Shown here: positions 1-8,426 of the stretch, one piece after another | Numbering within the stretch: the first letter of the stretch is position 1 | Layout: every line of letters begins with the position of its first letter | Assembly (NCBI GenBank): GCA_029570375.1 | Contig: JAKPXB010000012.1 | Location: 1-43,992, forward strand | Reading direction: 5' to 3' | DNA: 43,992 nucleotides | Source of the DNA: Bacillota bacterium | GTDB lineage: Bacteria; Bacillota; Clostridia; Saccharofermentanales; DTU023 | The notes under the pieces: generated by a model | What the model saw: the letters and a program-made list of their open reading frames with translations, nothing else | What the model was told of the DNA's origin: nothing | Databases searched by the model: none | Made by a program: the position numbers and the translations under genes

Positions 1-772
<772 letters not shown>

Positions 773-930
773 ACAAGCAAGGTTCAAGCGTCATACAACC
801 TGACACATATAACCCTAATTATAATTACACGAAAAGATTAGTCTTTTCCCTCACATCTCTTCCCTTTGTCCCCCTTCCTGTTTCCCCTTCCTCTATGCGG
901 TTTTGAAGGCGCATCCCGCGCTTCCAACCA
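773..930 (+). other. 23S-5S transcribed spacer with processing hairpins
   Basis: This spacer has no tRNA. Two helices are visible. One is GAAAAGA-TTAG-TCTTTTC at 831-848. The other is at about 901-930, where GAAGGCGC faces GCGCTTC and outer GGTT/AACC can pair. They are plausible sites for rRNA processing, but that role is inferred from position only. Confidence 0.5.
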
Positions 931-1048
931 TTCCGGTGAGTATAACGGAGAGGCCACACCTGTTCCCATCCCGAACACAGAAGTTAAGCTCTCCCGTGCC
1001 GACGATACCTGGCTGGCAACAGCCCGGAAAACTAGGTCCTCGCCGGAT
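931..1048 (+). rRNA. 5S ribosomal RNA
   Basis: The conserved 5S core is present (TTCCCATCCCGAACACAGAA at 963-982, then GTTAAGCTCTCC). The terminal helix pairs TCCGGTGA (932-939) with TCGCCGGA (1040-1047), which fixes the ends and gives a length of about 117 nt, normal for bacterial 5S. It follows the 23S gene in the usual 23S-5S order. Confidence 0.95.
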
Positions 1049-1093
1049 ATTTTTTTGTCCGGAAATTTCTTTGCGAAGGATTTTATCTTATAA

Positions 1094-1129
1094 AAAACTC
1101 TTCCTGTCTCCCGAGGCAAGAAGAGTTTT
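1094..1129 (+). terminator. Terminator of the rRNA operon
   Basis: A perfect 10-bp stem pairs AAAACTCTTC (1094-1103) with GAAGAGTTTT (1120-1129) around a 16-nt loop. The A-tract on one side and T-tract on the other would make it work on both strands. It lies about 45 nt after the 5S rRNA, as expected for the end of the ribosomal transcript. Confidence 0.75.
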
Positions 1130-1151
1130 CAAATGGGTAACTAACCTGCTG

Positions 1152-1441
1152 TTACCTTCTTCTCGTATTTATCAGGCTCACGGACATTCCCATGAGAGCG
1201 ACGGCGATTATAACCGCCCCGATCGAAATTTGAACGACTGTAGAGGGGAGAGAAGGAGCCGTGGTCTGCACGGAGCAGACAAAGCAGAGAAGCTGAAACG
1301 GTGAAGTCTGATCACCTGAAACGCGTTCCGTATAGGTTGTAACAGGTACAGTTTTTTATATGCTGAGTGATCGGCGGAGTATTCGATCTTTTTACCGGCA
1401 GGCACAGCAGAAAAGTTGACATTGCAACTAAATGTGACCAT
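1152..1441 (-). pseudogene. Possible frameshifted remnant of a small membrane-anchored protein
   Basis: On the minus strand a frame opens at ATG 1441 (MVTFSCNVNFSAVPAGKK...) and reads sensibly to the six-A run opposite 1352-1357. A different frame then continues (KTVPVTTYTERVSGDQ...) to a stop at 1152-1154. The second part ends in a convincing hydrophobic segment (VVQISIGAVIIAVALMGMSV) followed by three arginines, as in C-terminal membrane anchors. A one-base indel in the homopolymer would join the two parts into about 96 residues. No family was recognised. It overlaps the marR promoter region on the opposite strand. It could be a decayed gene, an assembly error in the A run, or coincidence. 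Confidence 0.3.
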
Positions 1442-1444
1442 AAT
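1416..1444 (+). promoter_or_regulatory. Sigma-A promoter and candidate MarR operator upstream of marR-ABC genes
   Basis: A perfect -35 box TTGACA (1416-1421) is separated by 17 bp from a near-consensus -10 box CATAAT (1439-1444). An imperfect inverted repeat spans the -10 region: CAACTA at 1425-1430 against TAGTTG at 1444-1449. Repressors of the MarR family usually bind such dyads over their own promoter, so autoregulation of this operon is a reasonable inference. Confidence 0.7.
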
Positions 1445-1506
1445 AGTTGTATTGGCAATTAAATGGCCCCTTCACGTGGCCGGCCGATCGATAAAGGATG
1501 GACAAG

Positions 1507-1968
1507 ATGGAAAGAATAACGAAGTATCTGAACCGGGTAACCCGCGCGGCGGTTCTCGACCGCGCGTCCGCGTTTAGCAACAGGGATCTGTCAGGCATGC
1601 AAATCAGTTTTATTCTGCAGATTTGCAGAAATCCCGGACTGACACAGGAACAGCTCGCGAAGCGGCTGTTTATTGATAAGAGCACAGTGACGCGCAATAT
1701 ATCGCGAATGGCGAAGAATGGTTTCATACGGAGGGAAGTAGACTCTGCCGACCGGCGGGCGAGACTTCTCTTTCCGACAAGAAAAGCGAAAGAATTATAC
1801 CCGGTCATCATCGAGTACCTGGATGAATGGAACGATTATCTCACCGGCGACTTAAATGAGGAAGATCAGGAGTCGCTGCTCAGGCTGATCCGCCATCTGA
1901 CGGAAAAAGCGACGCAGAGGATTAAAGACAAAGGCCTGGCGACGCTGATTGAGATGCGGGAGGTTTAG
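1507..1968 (+). CDS. MarR-family transcriptional regulator
   Basis: This 153-residue protein has the MarR winged helix-turn-helix at about residues 45-90, including GLTQEQLAKRLFIDKSTVTR and the wing DSADRRARLLFPT, flanked by helices used for dimerisation. MarR proteins are dimeric DNA-binding repressors often released by small ligands. The start is set at 1507 rather than the in-frame ATG at 1498. The ribosome binding site AAAGGA (1493-1498) is 8 nt before 1507 but abuts or overlaps the upstream ATG. It is the first gene of a probable operon with the two ABC exporter genes that follow, which suggests it controls an efflux or drug-response function. The ligand is unknown. Confidence 0.9.
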   Translation: MERITKYLNRVTRAAVLDRASAFSNRDLSGMQISFILQICRNPGLTQEQLAKRLFIDKSTVTRNISRMAKNGFIRREVDSADRRARLLFPTRKAKELYPVIIEYLDEWNDYLTGDLNEEDQESLLRLIRHLTEKATQRIKDKGLATLIEMREV

Positions 1969-2117
1969 CGGTAACAGGCCTCGTATTTCTTCCTCTGAGA
2001 GCACACGAATTCTGGCAGGGATCATATACTGTCTCGTGAAATACGCCATTGCAAGAATATGGAAACCTCTCTGATAGGAGTTCTGTTTAGGCCGCCCTTG
2101 CTGCCGGGAAACAGACA

Positions 2118-3848
2118 ATGATGCTGAAACCCTATGTCAAGCCCTATAAATGGCGCATTTTAGTGAATGCTGTCGTTAAAATGTCCGGAACACTGATGGA
2201 AGTTGTTCTTCCCGCTATTCTGGCCTATATCGTCAACCGGGTTGTCCCTGCGCGTGACCGGTCTGGTGTCATCGTGTGGGGGGCTGCTATGGTGGTATTT
2301 TCTCTCGGGGCCTGGATTTTGAATGTTACAGCGAACAGAATGGCCTCGCGTACAGCTTCCTGGGTCATTCAAAGCATCCGGCTCGACCTGTTCGCGCGAT
2401 CGCTGACTCTATCCGCACGCCAGCTGGATGATCTTTCCGTTTCCTCGCTTGAATCGCGTCTGACTTCGGATACCTACGCTGTCCATCGCTTCCTCGGTGC
2501 GACGCTCCGTATGGGGATCCGTTCTCTCTTCCTTTTCCTGGGGGGAGTTTTTTTCTGCTTCTGGCTGAGCTGGCGGCTGGCACTCGTCCTGTTTCTGCTT
2601 GTGGTTCCTCTGTATTTCTCAATCCGTTTTGTATATCGGCGGGGTGTTGCGCTGTTCAATGCCGTGCAGATAAAGACGGACAGAATGGTGCAGGTGATCC
2701 GAGAGAACATCAGTGGCATAAGAGTTACCAGAGCGCTGGTGCGGACTGATTATGAAAAAGAGCGGTTTGGAATTGCGAACGAAGAGGTCAGGTCTGCCGA
2801 GGTGCAGGCGGCTGATCAGATGGCGATGATGTCTCCTGTCGTCAATGTCATTCTCTATTCAGGATTGACGGCGGTTCTCATTTTGGGCGCCTGGCTGGTC
2901 GATTCCGGACTGCTTCAGACAGGAACCATTCTGGCCTTCATTTCCTACCTGATACAAATCACCACCTCGCTTATCGGGTTGAACCGTATGTTCAGCATAT
3001 ACAACCGCGCGGTTGCTTCGGGGAAACGTATAGCGGAGATTCTCTCCATGCCCGTCGATGACAATCAGCTGGTTTCGGAAGATTCGGGGGTCATCGGAGA
3101 AGCAGATCCTTCCGTGCCCGAGATCGAGTTCAGCCATGTAAGCTTTAGTTATCTGGGAATGAAAAAGAATCTCGATGACCTTTCTTTCGCGCTGTATCCT
3201 GGAGAAACACTCGGAATCATGGGGCCGACGGGATCGGGGAAGAGCACAGTCATCCGCCTGCTGCTTCGGGAATACGATGTCCTCGAAGGGGAAATACGCA
3301 TTCGCGGCAAGGATATTCGCACCATCGATCCCGACACGCTGCATCACCTGTTTGGAATCGTGTTTCAGAATGACTACCTTTTTGGCGGCACGGCGCGCGA
3401 AAACATTGATTTCGGCCGGGGTCTTCCGGAGAGATCAATCCTCGAAGCTGCCGGGTATGCGCAGGCTGATAATTTCCTGAATGAAAAAGAGGAGGGGATC
3501 GATTTTGTTCTCGCTTCGAAAGGCGTCAACCTTTCCGGGGGGGAGAAGCAGCGTCTGCTCCTGAGCCGCGCACTGGCGGGCGAACCGGAGATCATTATTC
3601 TTGACGATTCATCGAGCGCGCTCGATTTCAGGACGGACGCGAAGCTCCGTCAGGCTTTGAAGGATCACTACAATAAGACGACGACGATTATCGTGGCCCA
3701 GCGTATCAGTTCGATCCGCCACGCCGATAAGATTATTTTCCTGGAAGAAGGACACATGCGCGCTATAGGAAACCACGAAGCACTTCTCAACACATGCGCA
3801 GCGTACCGCGAAGTCGCTGACTTGCAGATGGGGCTTTTGGCGGAATGA
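2118..3848 (+). CDS. ABC exporter half-transporter, degenerate-site subunit
   Basis: This 576-residue protein has an N-terminal six-helix ABC exporter membrane domain (about 1-300) and a C-terminal nucleotide-binding domain. Visible motifs are Walker A GPTGSGKST (from residue 369), signature LSGGEKQ and Walker B IIILDDSSSALD. The catalytic glutamate after Walker B is replaced by Asp497 and the switch histidine by Gln (IIVAQRISSI). These are hallmarks of the non-hydrolysing subunit of heterodimeric exporters such as BmrC or TM287. The next gene supplies the canonical partner. The ATG at 2118 is followed directly by another ATG, and the Shine-Dalgarno site is weak. A short gap of 149 nt separates it from marR. 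Substrate is unknown; multidrug or lipid-like export is the usual role. Confidence 0.93.
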   Translation: MMLKPYVKPYKWRILVNAVVKMSGTLMEVVLPAILAYIVNRVVPARDRSGVIVWGAAMVVFSLGAWILNVTANRMASRTASWVIQSIRLDLFARSLTLSARQLDDLSVSSLESRLTSDTYAVHRFLGATLRMGIRSLFLFLGGVFFCFWLSWRLALVLFLLVVPLYFSIRFVYRRGVALFNAVQIKTDRMVQVIRENISGIRVTRALVRTDYEKERFGIANEEVRSAEVQAADQMAMMSPVVNVILYSGLTAVLILGAWLVDSGLLQTGTILAFISYLIQITTSLIGLNRMFSIYNRAVASGKRIAEILSMPVDDNQLVSEDSGVIGEADPSVPEIEFSHVSFSYLGMKKNLDDLSFALYPGETLGIMGPTGSGKSTVIRLLLREYDVLEGEIRIRGKDIRTIDPDTLHHLFGIVFQNDYLFGGTARENIDFGRGLPERSILEAAGYAQADNFLNEKEEGIDFVLASKGVNLSGGEKQRLLLSRALAGEPEIIILDDSSSALDFRTDAKLRQALKDHYNKTTTIIVAQRISSIRHADKIIFLEEGHMRAIGNHEALLNTCAAYREVADLQMGLLAE

Positions 3849-3964
3849 TCTGCGCGCAGGCCATGTCTGATCGGCGGGCGGGCTTTTCCTTCCGCATCAG
3901 AGGCTGGGGCCGCGTTGCGGAGAACGCTGAGGTTCATAGAAAAGAAAGATAAATCGGGGAACAA

Positions 3965-5749
3965 ATGATGGCAGAAGCTGGTTCAGTATCCGACAGGCAG
4001 GCGAATAAACCTCGGAATTACAAGAAGGTCCTGCGTGGCCTGGCCGCCTATATCCGGCCTGAACTTCCGTCCTTCGCGGCGGCGGTTGTTCTGGTTCTCC
4101 TTTCGAATGTACTCTCGCTGGCCGGTCCGCGGCTGAGCGGCGAGGCGATCGACGCCATGGGAGTTGTTTCCGGAAGCGTCCGGTTTGGAATTGTCCGGGA
4201 GAAAGCGTTCCTGATGTTAGGCGCATACATCGGTGCCGCCGTTCTGAGCTATATCATGGTACGCCTGATTACACATGCGTCGCAGCGGACTGTCCGGCGA
4301 ATGCGCCAGGATACATTCAATAAAATCGTCGATCTTCCGCTGGTGTATATCGATACACATCAGGCGGGCGACCTCGTGTCGCGTATATCGTATGATTTGG
4401 ATTTAGTCAGTTCATCCATTTCGCAGGATATTGTTGTCATTTCCGCGAGCATGTTTACCGTGATCGGTTCACTGATCATGATGCTGAAGATGTCTTTGAC
4501 ACTTTCGCTGGCTTTTCTGGTGATCCTGCCGGTGACAGTATTGTTTACGATCTACAGGATCAGAAAGACGCGTCCTCTGTTCAGGAAACGCTCGAAAAAA
4601 CTCGGTGAAATGAACGGATATGTGGAGGAAATCCTGTTCGGCCAGAAGACGATTCGTGCGTACAGCAAAGAAGCGTATTTCACAGATGAATTCCGCGGCA
4701 TCAACGAGGCGGGTATTGACGCGTATTACCGGGCTGACTACCAAGCCGCATTGAATGGCCCGTCGGTGACACTGATCAGCAATATATCGCTCGCTTTTGT
4801 CGCCATGGTCGGCGCGCTGCTCTTTCTCCGCGGGAGTTTTTCTCTCGGCGTTCTGGCGTCTTTTATTCTGTACTCGCGCCGCTTTTCCGGTCCGATCAAC
4901 GAGATCGCGGGGATTTTCGCGGAGTTTCAGTCCGGCATAGCAGCCGCTGACCGCGTGTTTACTCTCCTTGAACAGCCGTCCGAACCTGCCGACGCGAAAG
5001 ACGCCGAGCCTATTGACAATGTGCGGGGTGAAGTCGTGTTCGACCATGTTTCTTTCTCTTATACGCCTGATCACCCCGTCATTGAGGATTTGAGTGTAAA
5101 GGTAAAACCCGGTACGCTTCTGGCGATCGTCGGTCCGACCGGTGCGGGGAAAACAACGCTGATCAATCTGCTGATGCGCTTCTATGATCCGCAGGAAGGA
5201 GAAATCCATATCGATGGGCGCCGATCTCAGGATATCACCAGAGAGAGCCTCCGGCGTTCCTTTGCGATGGTTCTCCAGGACACGTGGCTGTTTCAGGGTA
5301 CCGTGCGTGAAAACATCGCGTACGGAAAACCGGGCGCAACCCCGGATGAAGTGAGAAGAGCCGCGGAAGCGGCGCACATCGCGTCCTTTATCGAATCTCT
5401 CCCGGACGGATACGACAGCATGGTCAGCGACGGGGCGTCGAATCTGTCGCAGGGGCAGAAGCAGCTGATGACAATCGCGAGGGCGATGCTTCTCGACACG
5501 CCGATGCTGATTCTTGATGAGGCGACTTCGAATGTTGACAGCCGGACGGAAATCGAGATTCAGGACGCGATGAACAAACTTGTGAAGGGGCGCACGGCAT
5601 TTGTCATCGCCCATCGGCTGTCAACCATACAGAGTGCGGATCATATTCTGTTTATCCGTGACGGCCAAATCGTCGAACAGGGAACACACCGCGAGCTCAT
5701 TGAGAAAGGCGGGGTGTATGCCGGCCTTTATCAGGCGCAGTTCGCTTAG
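3965..5749 (+). CDS. ABC exporter half-transporter, catalytic-site subunit
   Basis: The 594-residue protein is the partner of the preceding half-transporter. It has a six-helix membrane domain (about 25-330) and a nucleotide-binding domain with Walker A GPTGAGKTT, Walker B MLILDEATSNVD (catalytic Glu519) and switch histidine FVIAHRLSTI. Its signature motif is LSQGQ instead of LSGGQ. In a heterodimer this altered signature faces the altered Walker B site of the other subunit, giving one degenerate and one active ATP site. The 116-nt gap from the first subunit contains a possible hairpin (about 3866-3901, TCTGAT/ATCAGA ends) without a T-tract. ATG codons at 3965 and 3968 both follow GGGGA. Confidence 0.93.
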   Translation: MMAEAGSVSDRQANKPRNYKKVLRGLAAYIRPELPSFAAAVVLVLLSNVLSLAGPRLSGEAIDAMGVVSGSVRFGIVREKAFLMLGAYIGAAVLSYIMVRLITHASQRTVRRMRQDTFNKIVDLPLVYIDTHQAGDLVSRISYDLDLVSSSISQDIVVISASMFTVIGSLIMMLKMSLTLSLAFLVILPVTVLFTIYRIRKTRPLFRKRSKKLGEMNGYVEEILFGQKTIRAYSKEAYFTDEFRGINEAGIDAYYRADYQAALNGPSVTLISNISLAFVAMVGALLFLRGSFSLGVLASFILYSRRFSGPINEIAGIFAEFQSGIAAADRVFTLLEQPSEPADAKDAEPIDNVRGEVVFDHVSFSYTPDHPVIEDLSVKVKPGTLLAIVGPTGAGKTTLINLLMRFYDPQEGEIHIDGRRSQDITRESLRRSFAMVLQDTWLFQGTVRENIAYGKPGATPDEVRRAAEAAHIASFIESLPDGYDSMVSDGASNLSQGQKQLMTIARAMLLDTPMLILDEATSNVDSRTEIEIQDAMNKLVKGRTAFVIAHRLSTIQSADHILFIRDGQIVEQGTHRELIEKGGVYAGLYQAQFA

Positions 5750-5794
5750 CGGCAGCGTGTTCTGATACTCGTAAGGGACGAGCGGATGGACGGC

Positions 5795-6358
5795 CTATAA
5801 GCCTGCCAGTTGTTCGGCGAGCCCCCCGAGCAAACCGACGCCGGCGCCGAGCATAACGAGTGAGATGATATTGATGCGTTTCAGCCGAAGGAGAAAGATG
5901 ACGGCAAATGCTGCCAGAGCGACCGGGTCGAGGGCGATCGGCGCCGTCGATACGAAGACTGAAGAAAAGAATATGGAGATGGCGGCCGCGCCGATCAATC
6001 CGGTAACTCCCGGGCGGAGAGAGCCGCATGCCCGTTCGATGACCGAAGACCGCTTCCCCCGGAAAAAGAAATATCCGAGAATGAGCAGCAGGACAGTCTG
6101 AGGCAGCACTGTCGCGGCTGAAGCGACGACGGCGCCCGGGATGCCCGCCATACGGGTTCCCACAAATGTCGCGGCGTTCAGCGCGATCGGGCCGGGCGTA
6201 ATTTGTGAGATGGAGACGACATCCGTCATCTCTTTGAGCGTGAGCCACCCATAGCGGTCGACAATGACGCGTTCGATCAGAGGGAGCGCCGCATAACCGC
6301 CGCCAAAAGCGAAGGCGCCGACTTCGAGGAAAGCGATGAAGAGGCGAAGAAAAATCAT
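5795..6358 (-). CDS. Chromate transporter (CHR) family protein, second of a pair
   Basis: This 187-residue hydrophobic protein has the CHR domain signature near the N-terminus (FGGGYAALPLIERVIVDRYGW; then SISQITPGPIALNAATFVG). It is one half of the usual two-domain ChrA architecture. Short CHR proteins occur as tandem pairs that are thought to work together as an anion transporter. Chromate is the founding substrate, but the physiological substrate of most family members is unproven. Its ATG overlaps the stop of the upstream partner by 4 nt, so the two are translationally coupled. It converges with the ABC exporter gene that ends 45 nt away. Confidence 0.88.
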   Translation of the reverse strand: MIFLRLFIAFLEVGAFAFGGGYAALPLIERVIVDRYGWLTLKEMTDVVSISQITPGPIALNAATFVGTRMAGIPGAVVASAATVLPQTVLLLILGYFFFRGKRSSVIERACGSLRPGVTGLIGAAAISIFFSSVFVSTAPIALDPVALAAFAVIFLLRLKRINIISLVMLGAGVGLLGGLAEQLAGL

Positions 6359-6906
6359 GGCATCCTATCCTCCGGCACGAACTTAAAGGCGATGATCCCG
6401 AGGAGACCCAGTATCAGGACGATCAGCCCCGTGTTGACCGAGGCCAGGAGGCTGGTCAGGAAGGCGGAAACCATGAGGACGGCGGAAAAAATTCTGTGTT
6501 TTTTCAGAGAAGCTTTCGCGAGGTCATAGACGGCGATCAGCATGACGGCGCTCACGGCACCGCCCATCCCGCGCAGAGCGGCGCGAACCCAGAAATTCTC
6601 CGCGAACCATGCGTAGAAGGTATAGAGGACAGAGATGGTAATCAAGGGCGGGAGTGCCGCGGCCGCGACACCGACGACAGCCCCTGGTCTCCCTTTCAGT
6701 CTATACCCCGTCAGCAGGGCAGTGCTGACGGCGATCGGTCCGGGAACCGTCTGGGAGAGCGCGATAAGACTGAGCATCTCATCATCGCTCAGGAGAGATT
6801 CCCTTCGGACGAACTCTTCTCTGATCAGAGGAACAATGGTATACCCACCGCCAAAGGTCAGCATGCTGATCTTAAATATTTTTATAAAATACTTCCACAG
6901 GCTCAT
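6355..6906 (-). CDS. Chromate transporter (CHR) family protein, first of a pair
   Basis: This 183-residue membrane protein carries the same CHR motifs as its partner (LTFGGGYTIVPLIREEFV; IALSQTVPGPIAVSTALLTG) and several hydrophobic helices to the C-terminus. It is the promoter-proximal gene of a two-gene operon, divergent from guanine deaminase. No Shine-Dalgarno sequence precedes the ATG at 6906. A TAGAAT box (minus strand, 6918-6913) lies only 6 nt upstream, which would place the transcript start at or near the start codon, so a leaderless message is possible. Transported anion is uncertain. Confidence 0.88.
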   Translation of the reverse strand: MSLWKYFIKIFKISMLTFGGGYTIVPLIREEFVRRESLLSDDEMLSLIALSQTVPGPIAVSTALLTGYRLKGRPGAVVGVAAAALPPLITISVLYTFYAWFAENFWVRAALRGMGGAVSAVMLIAVYDLAKASLKKHRIFSAVLMVSAFLTSLLASVNTGLIVLILGLLGIIAFKFVPEDRMP

Positions 6907-6940
6907 GCATGCATTCTATCACGCTGACCGGTTATCTTCC

Positions 6941-6949
6941 TGCTATACT
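6941..6949 (+). promoter_or_regulatory. Extended -10 promoter of guanine deaminase
   Basis: TGC-TATACT (6941-6949) is an extended -10 element. The best -35 candidate, CTGACC (6924-6929), is spaced too closely at 14 bp, which is typical of promoters that rely on the extended -10. It would give a leader of about 130 nt before the guaD start at 7087. Confidence 0.45.
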
Positions 6950-6956
6950 ACCTAAT

Positions 6957-7086
6957 AGTGATGAACTGTTTGCGCTCATGGGGCCGCATTCCATCGGTCG
7001 GTGACAGGTATAGCCGCTGCATCGGCCATCCTGTCCGGTTTCATGCCATGAGATCAAACGCGGCTTTGCAGAGGAAGGATGACAGC
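6957..7086 (+). promoter_or_regulatory. Structured 5' leader of guanine deaminase mRNA
   Basis: The leader can form a hairpin in which GACAGG (near 7003) pairs with CCTGTC (near 7030), with an inner GCCG/CGGC helix. A competing pairing is AGCCGC with GCGGCT close to the ribosome binding site (GAGGAAGG, 7071-7078). Mutually exclusive helices ahead of a purine gene suggest regulation, but I do not recognise the consensus of the guanine, 2'-deoxyguanosine or xanthine riboswitch classes. Confidence 0.3.
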
Positions 7087-8385
7087 ATGTCCCAGAAAAA
7101 CTATCTCTTTTCAGGAGATTTTATCTCAGCACAACCGGAACCCGGAGAGCTCTCTGTCCATGAAAATTCATACGCATGGGTCAGGGATGGCATACTGATC
7201 GATATCACATCCGAAAAGCCGGATACGGGAGAAGATGTTGTCGAAGTCGATTGCCGCGGCAAGCTCATCATTCCGGCCTTCACGGATATTCACCTGCACG
7301 CTGTCCAGTATGTTACGACGGGATTGGGATATGACAGGGAGCTTCTCTCGTGGCTGACGGAGTACACTTTTCCCGAGGAGGCGCGTTTCGCGGAGCCGGC
7401 TTACGCGGAACGTGTGTTCCGCGATCTTGTCCGGGATCTCTGGTCGGTCGGTTCTCTGCACAGTTCTGTTTTCTGCAGCATGAATGCCGACGCCGCGATT
7501 CAACTGACGGAAGCGCTGGCTGCCGCCGGTCTTTCCGCTTTTGTGGGTAAAGTCAATATGGACAGACACGGCGGCGTCAATCTGGAAGAGACGACAGAGG
7601 GATCAATGGCCGATACGATTCGTTTTCTTGAACGGATGATTCCGTTCGAGAACCGCGGTATCCGCCCGATCGTGACGCCGCGCTTTGCGCCGTCATGTTC
7701 AAAAGAGCTGATGAGGTGGCTGGGGGAGCAGGTTTCTGAGAAAGATCTGCCCGTCCAGTCACATGTGAACGAGAATAAGGAGGAAATCGAATGGGTTCGG
7801 CAGCTTTTCCCCGAATCGGGCAATTATCTCTCCGTCTATCGCGATTACGGACTCCTGCCTAAGCAGAAAACAGTGATGGCCCACTGCGTTTATAACACGG
7901 AAGAAGAGGTCAGCATGATGAAGGAACTGGATGTCCTGGCCGCGCACTGCCCTGCGTCCAACGCGAACATTGCCTCAGGGATTATGCCGGCTTCACAGCT
8001 GATCGACAAGGGCATCCGAATCGGGCTCGGATCAGATATCGGCGGCGGAAACAGGCTTTTCCTCGGTTTTCATATGGCGCTGGCAATGAAAGAGTCCCGT
8101 CTCCTGTGGGTACAGACTGACCGCGCGTCCCGCGTGATCAGCTTCGCGGAAGCGTTCTGGATGGGCACGGCGGCAGGCGGTTCATTCTTCGGAAAAACGG
8201 GAGCGTTCCTGCCCGGTTATTCTTTTGACGCGCTTGTGATCGATGACAGCCACCTGTCGCGTTACCGCCCGCTCAATGTCTGCGAGAGACTTCAGAGGTT
8301 TATCTTCGCGGGAGATGACCGCCAGATCGAAGCGCGGTATCTCAGAGGTGAGCGCCTCCCTGATCCGCGCGCCGTGGTAAAATAA
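7087..8385 (+). CDS. guaD: Guanine deaminase
   Basis: This 432-residue amidohydrolase converts guanine to xanthine and ammonia in the cytosol. It shows the metal-binding HxH (TDIHLHAVQY, His69 and His71), the substrate-site motif QSHVNENKEEIEWV, AHCVYNTEEEV, and HCPASNANIASG followed by GLGSDIGGGN, the usual guanine deaminase C-terminal pattern. An in-frame GTG/ATG exists at 6958/6961, but the start at 7087 is chosen because GAGGAAGG (7071-7078) stands 8 nt before it and the upstream residues are unlike the family. It is followed 41 nt later by nagB on the same strand, so both deaminases may share a transcript releasing ammonia from purine and amino sugar. Confidence 0.93.
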   Translation: MSQKNYLFSGDFISAQPEPGELSVHENSYAWVRDGILIDITSEKPDTGEDVVEVDCRGKLIIPAFTDIHLHAVQYVTTGLGYDRELLSWLTEYTFPEEARFAEPAYAERVFRDLVRDLWSVGSLHSSVFCSMNADAAIQLTEALAAAGLSAFVGKVNMDRHGGVNLEETTEGSMADTIRFLERMIPFENRGIRPIVTPRFAPSCSKELMRWLGEQVSEKDLPVQSHVNENKEEIEWVRQLFPESGNYLSVYRDYGLLPKQKTVMAHCVYNTEEEVSMMKELDVLAAHCPASNANIASGIMPASQLIDKGIRIGLGSDIGGGNRLFLGFHMALAMKESRLLWVQTDRASRVISFAEAFWMGTAAGGSFFGKTGAFLPGYSFDALVIDDSHLSRYRPLNVCERLQRFIFAGDDRQIEARYLRGERLPDPRAVVK

Positions 8386-8426
8386 CTGTGTCGTGAAAAC
8401 GAACCCTAACAAAGGAAAGAAACATT

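Noticed and set aside
3866-3901. Terminator between the first two ABC genes
   Set aside because: The hairpin has an internal mismatch and no T-tract, and the two subunits are functionally expected to be co-transcribed.
4469-5614. Long minus-strand ORF (381 codons) inside the second ABC subunit gene
   Set aside because: It is the antisense shadow of a gene with clear ABC motifs; its translation is rich in Arg, His and Gln and has no recognisable domain.
6957-7086. Known purine riboswitch in the guaD leader
   Set aside because: The three-way junction and loop sequences of the guanine/adenine class are absent, so only an unclassified structure is claimed.
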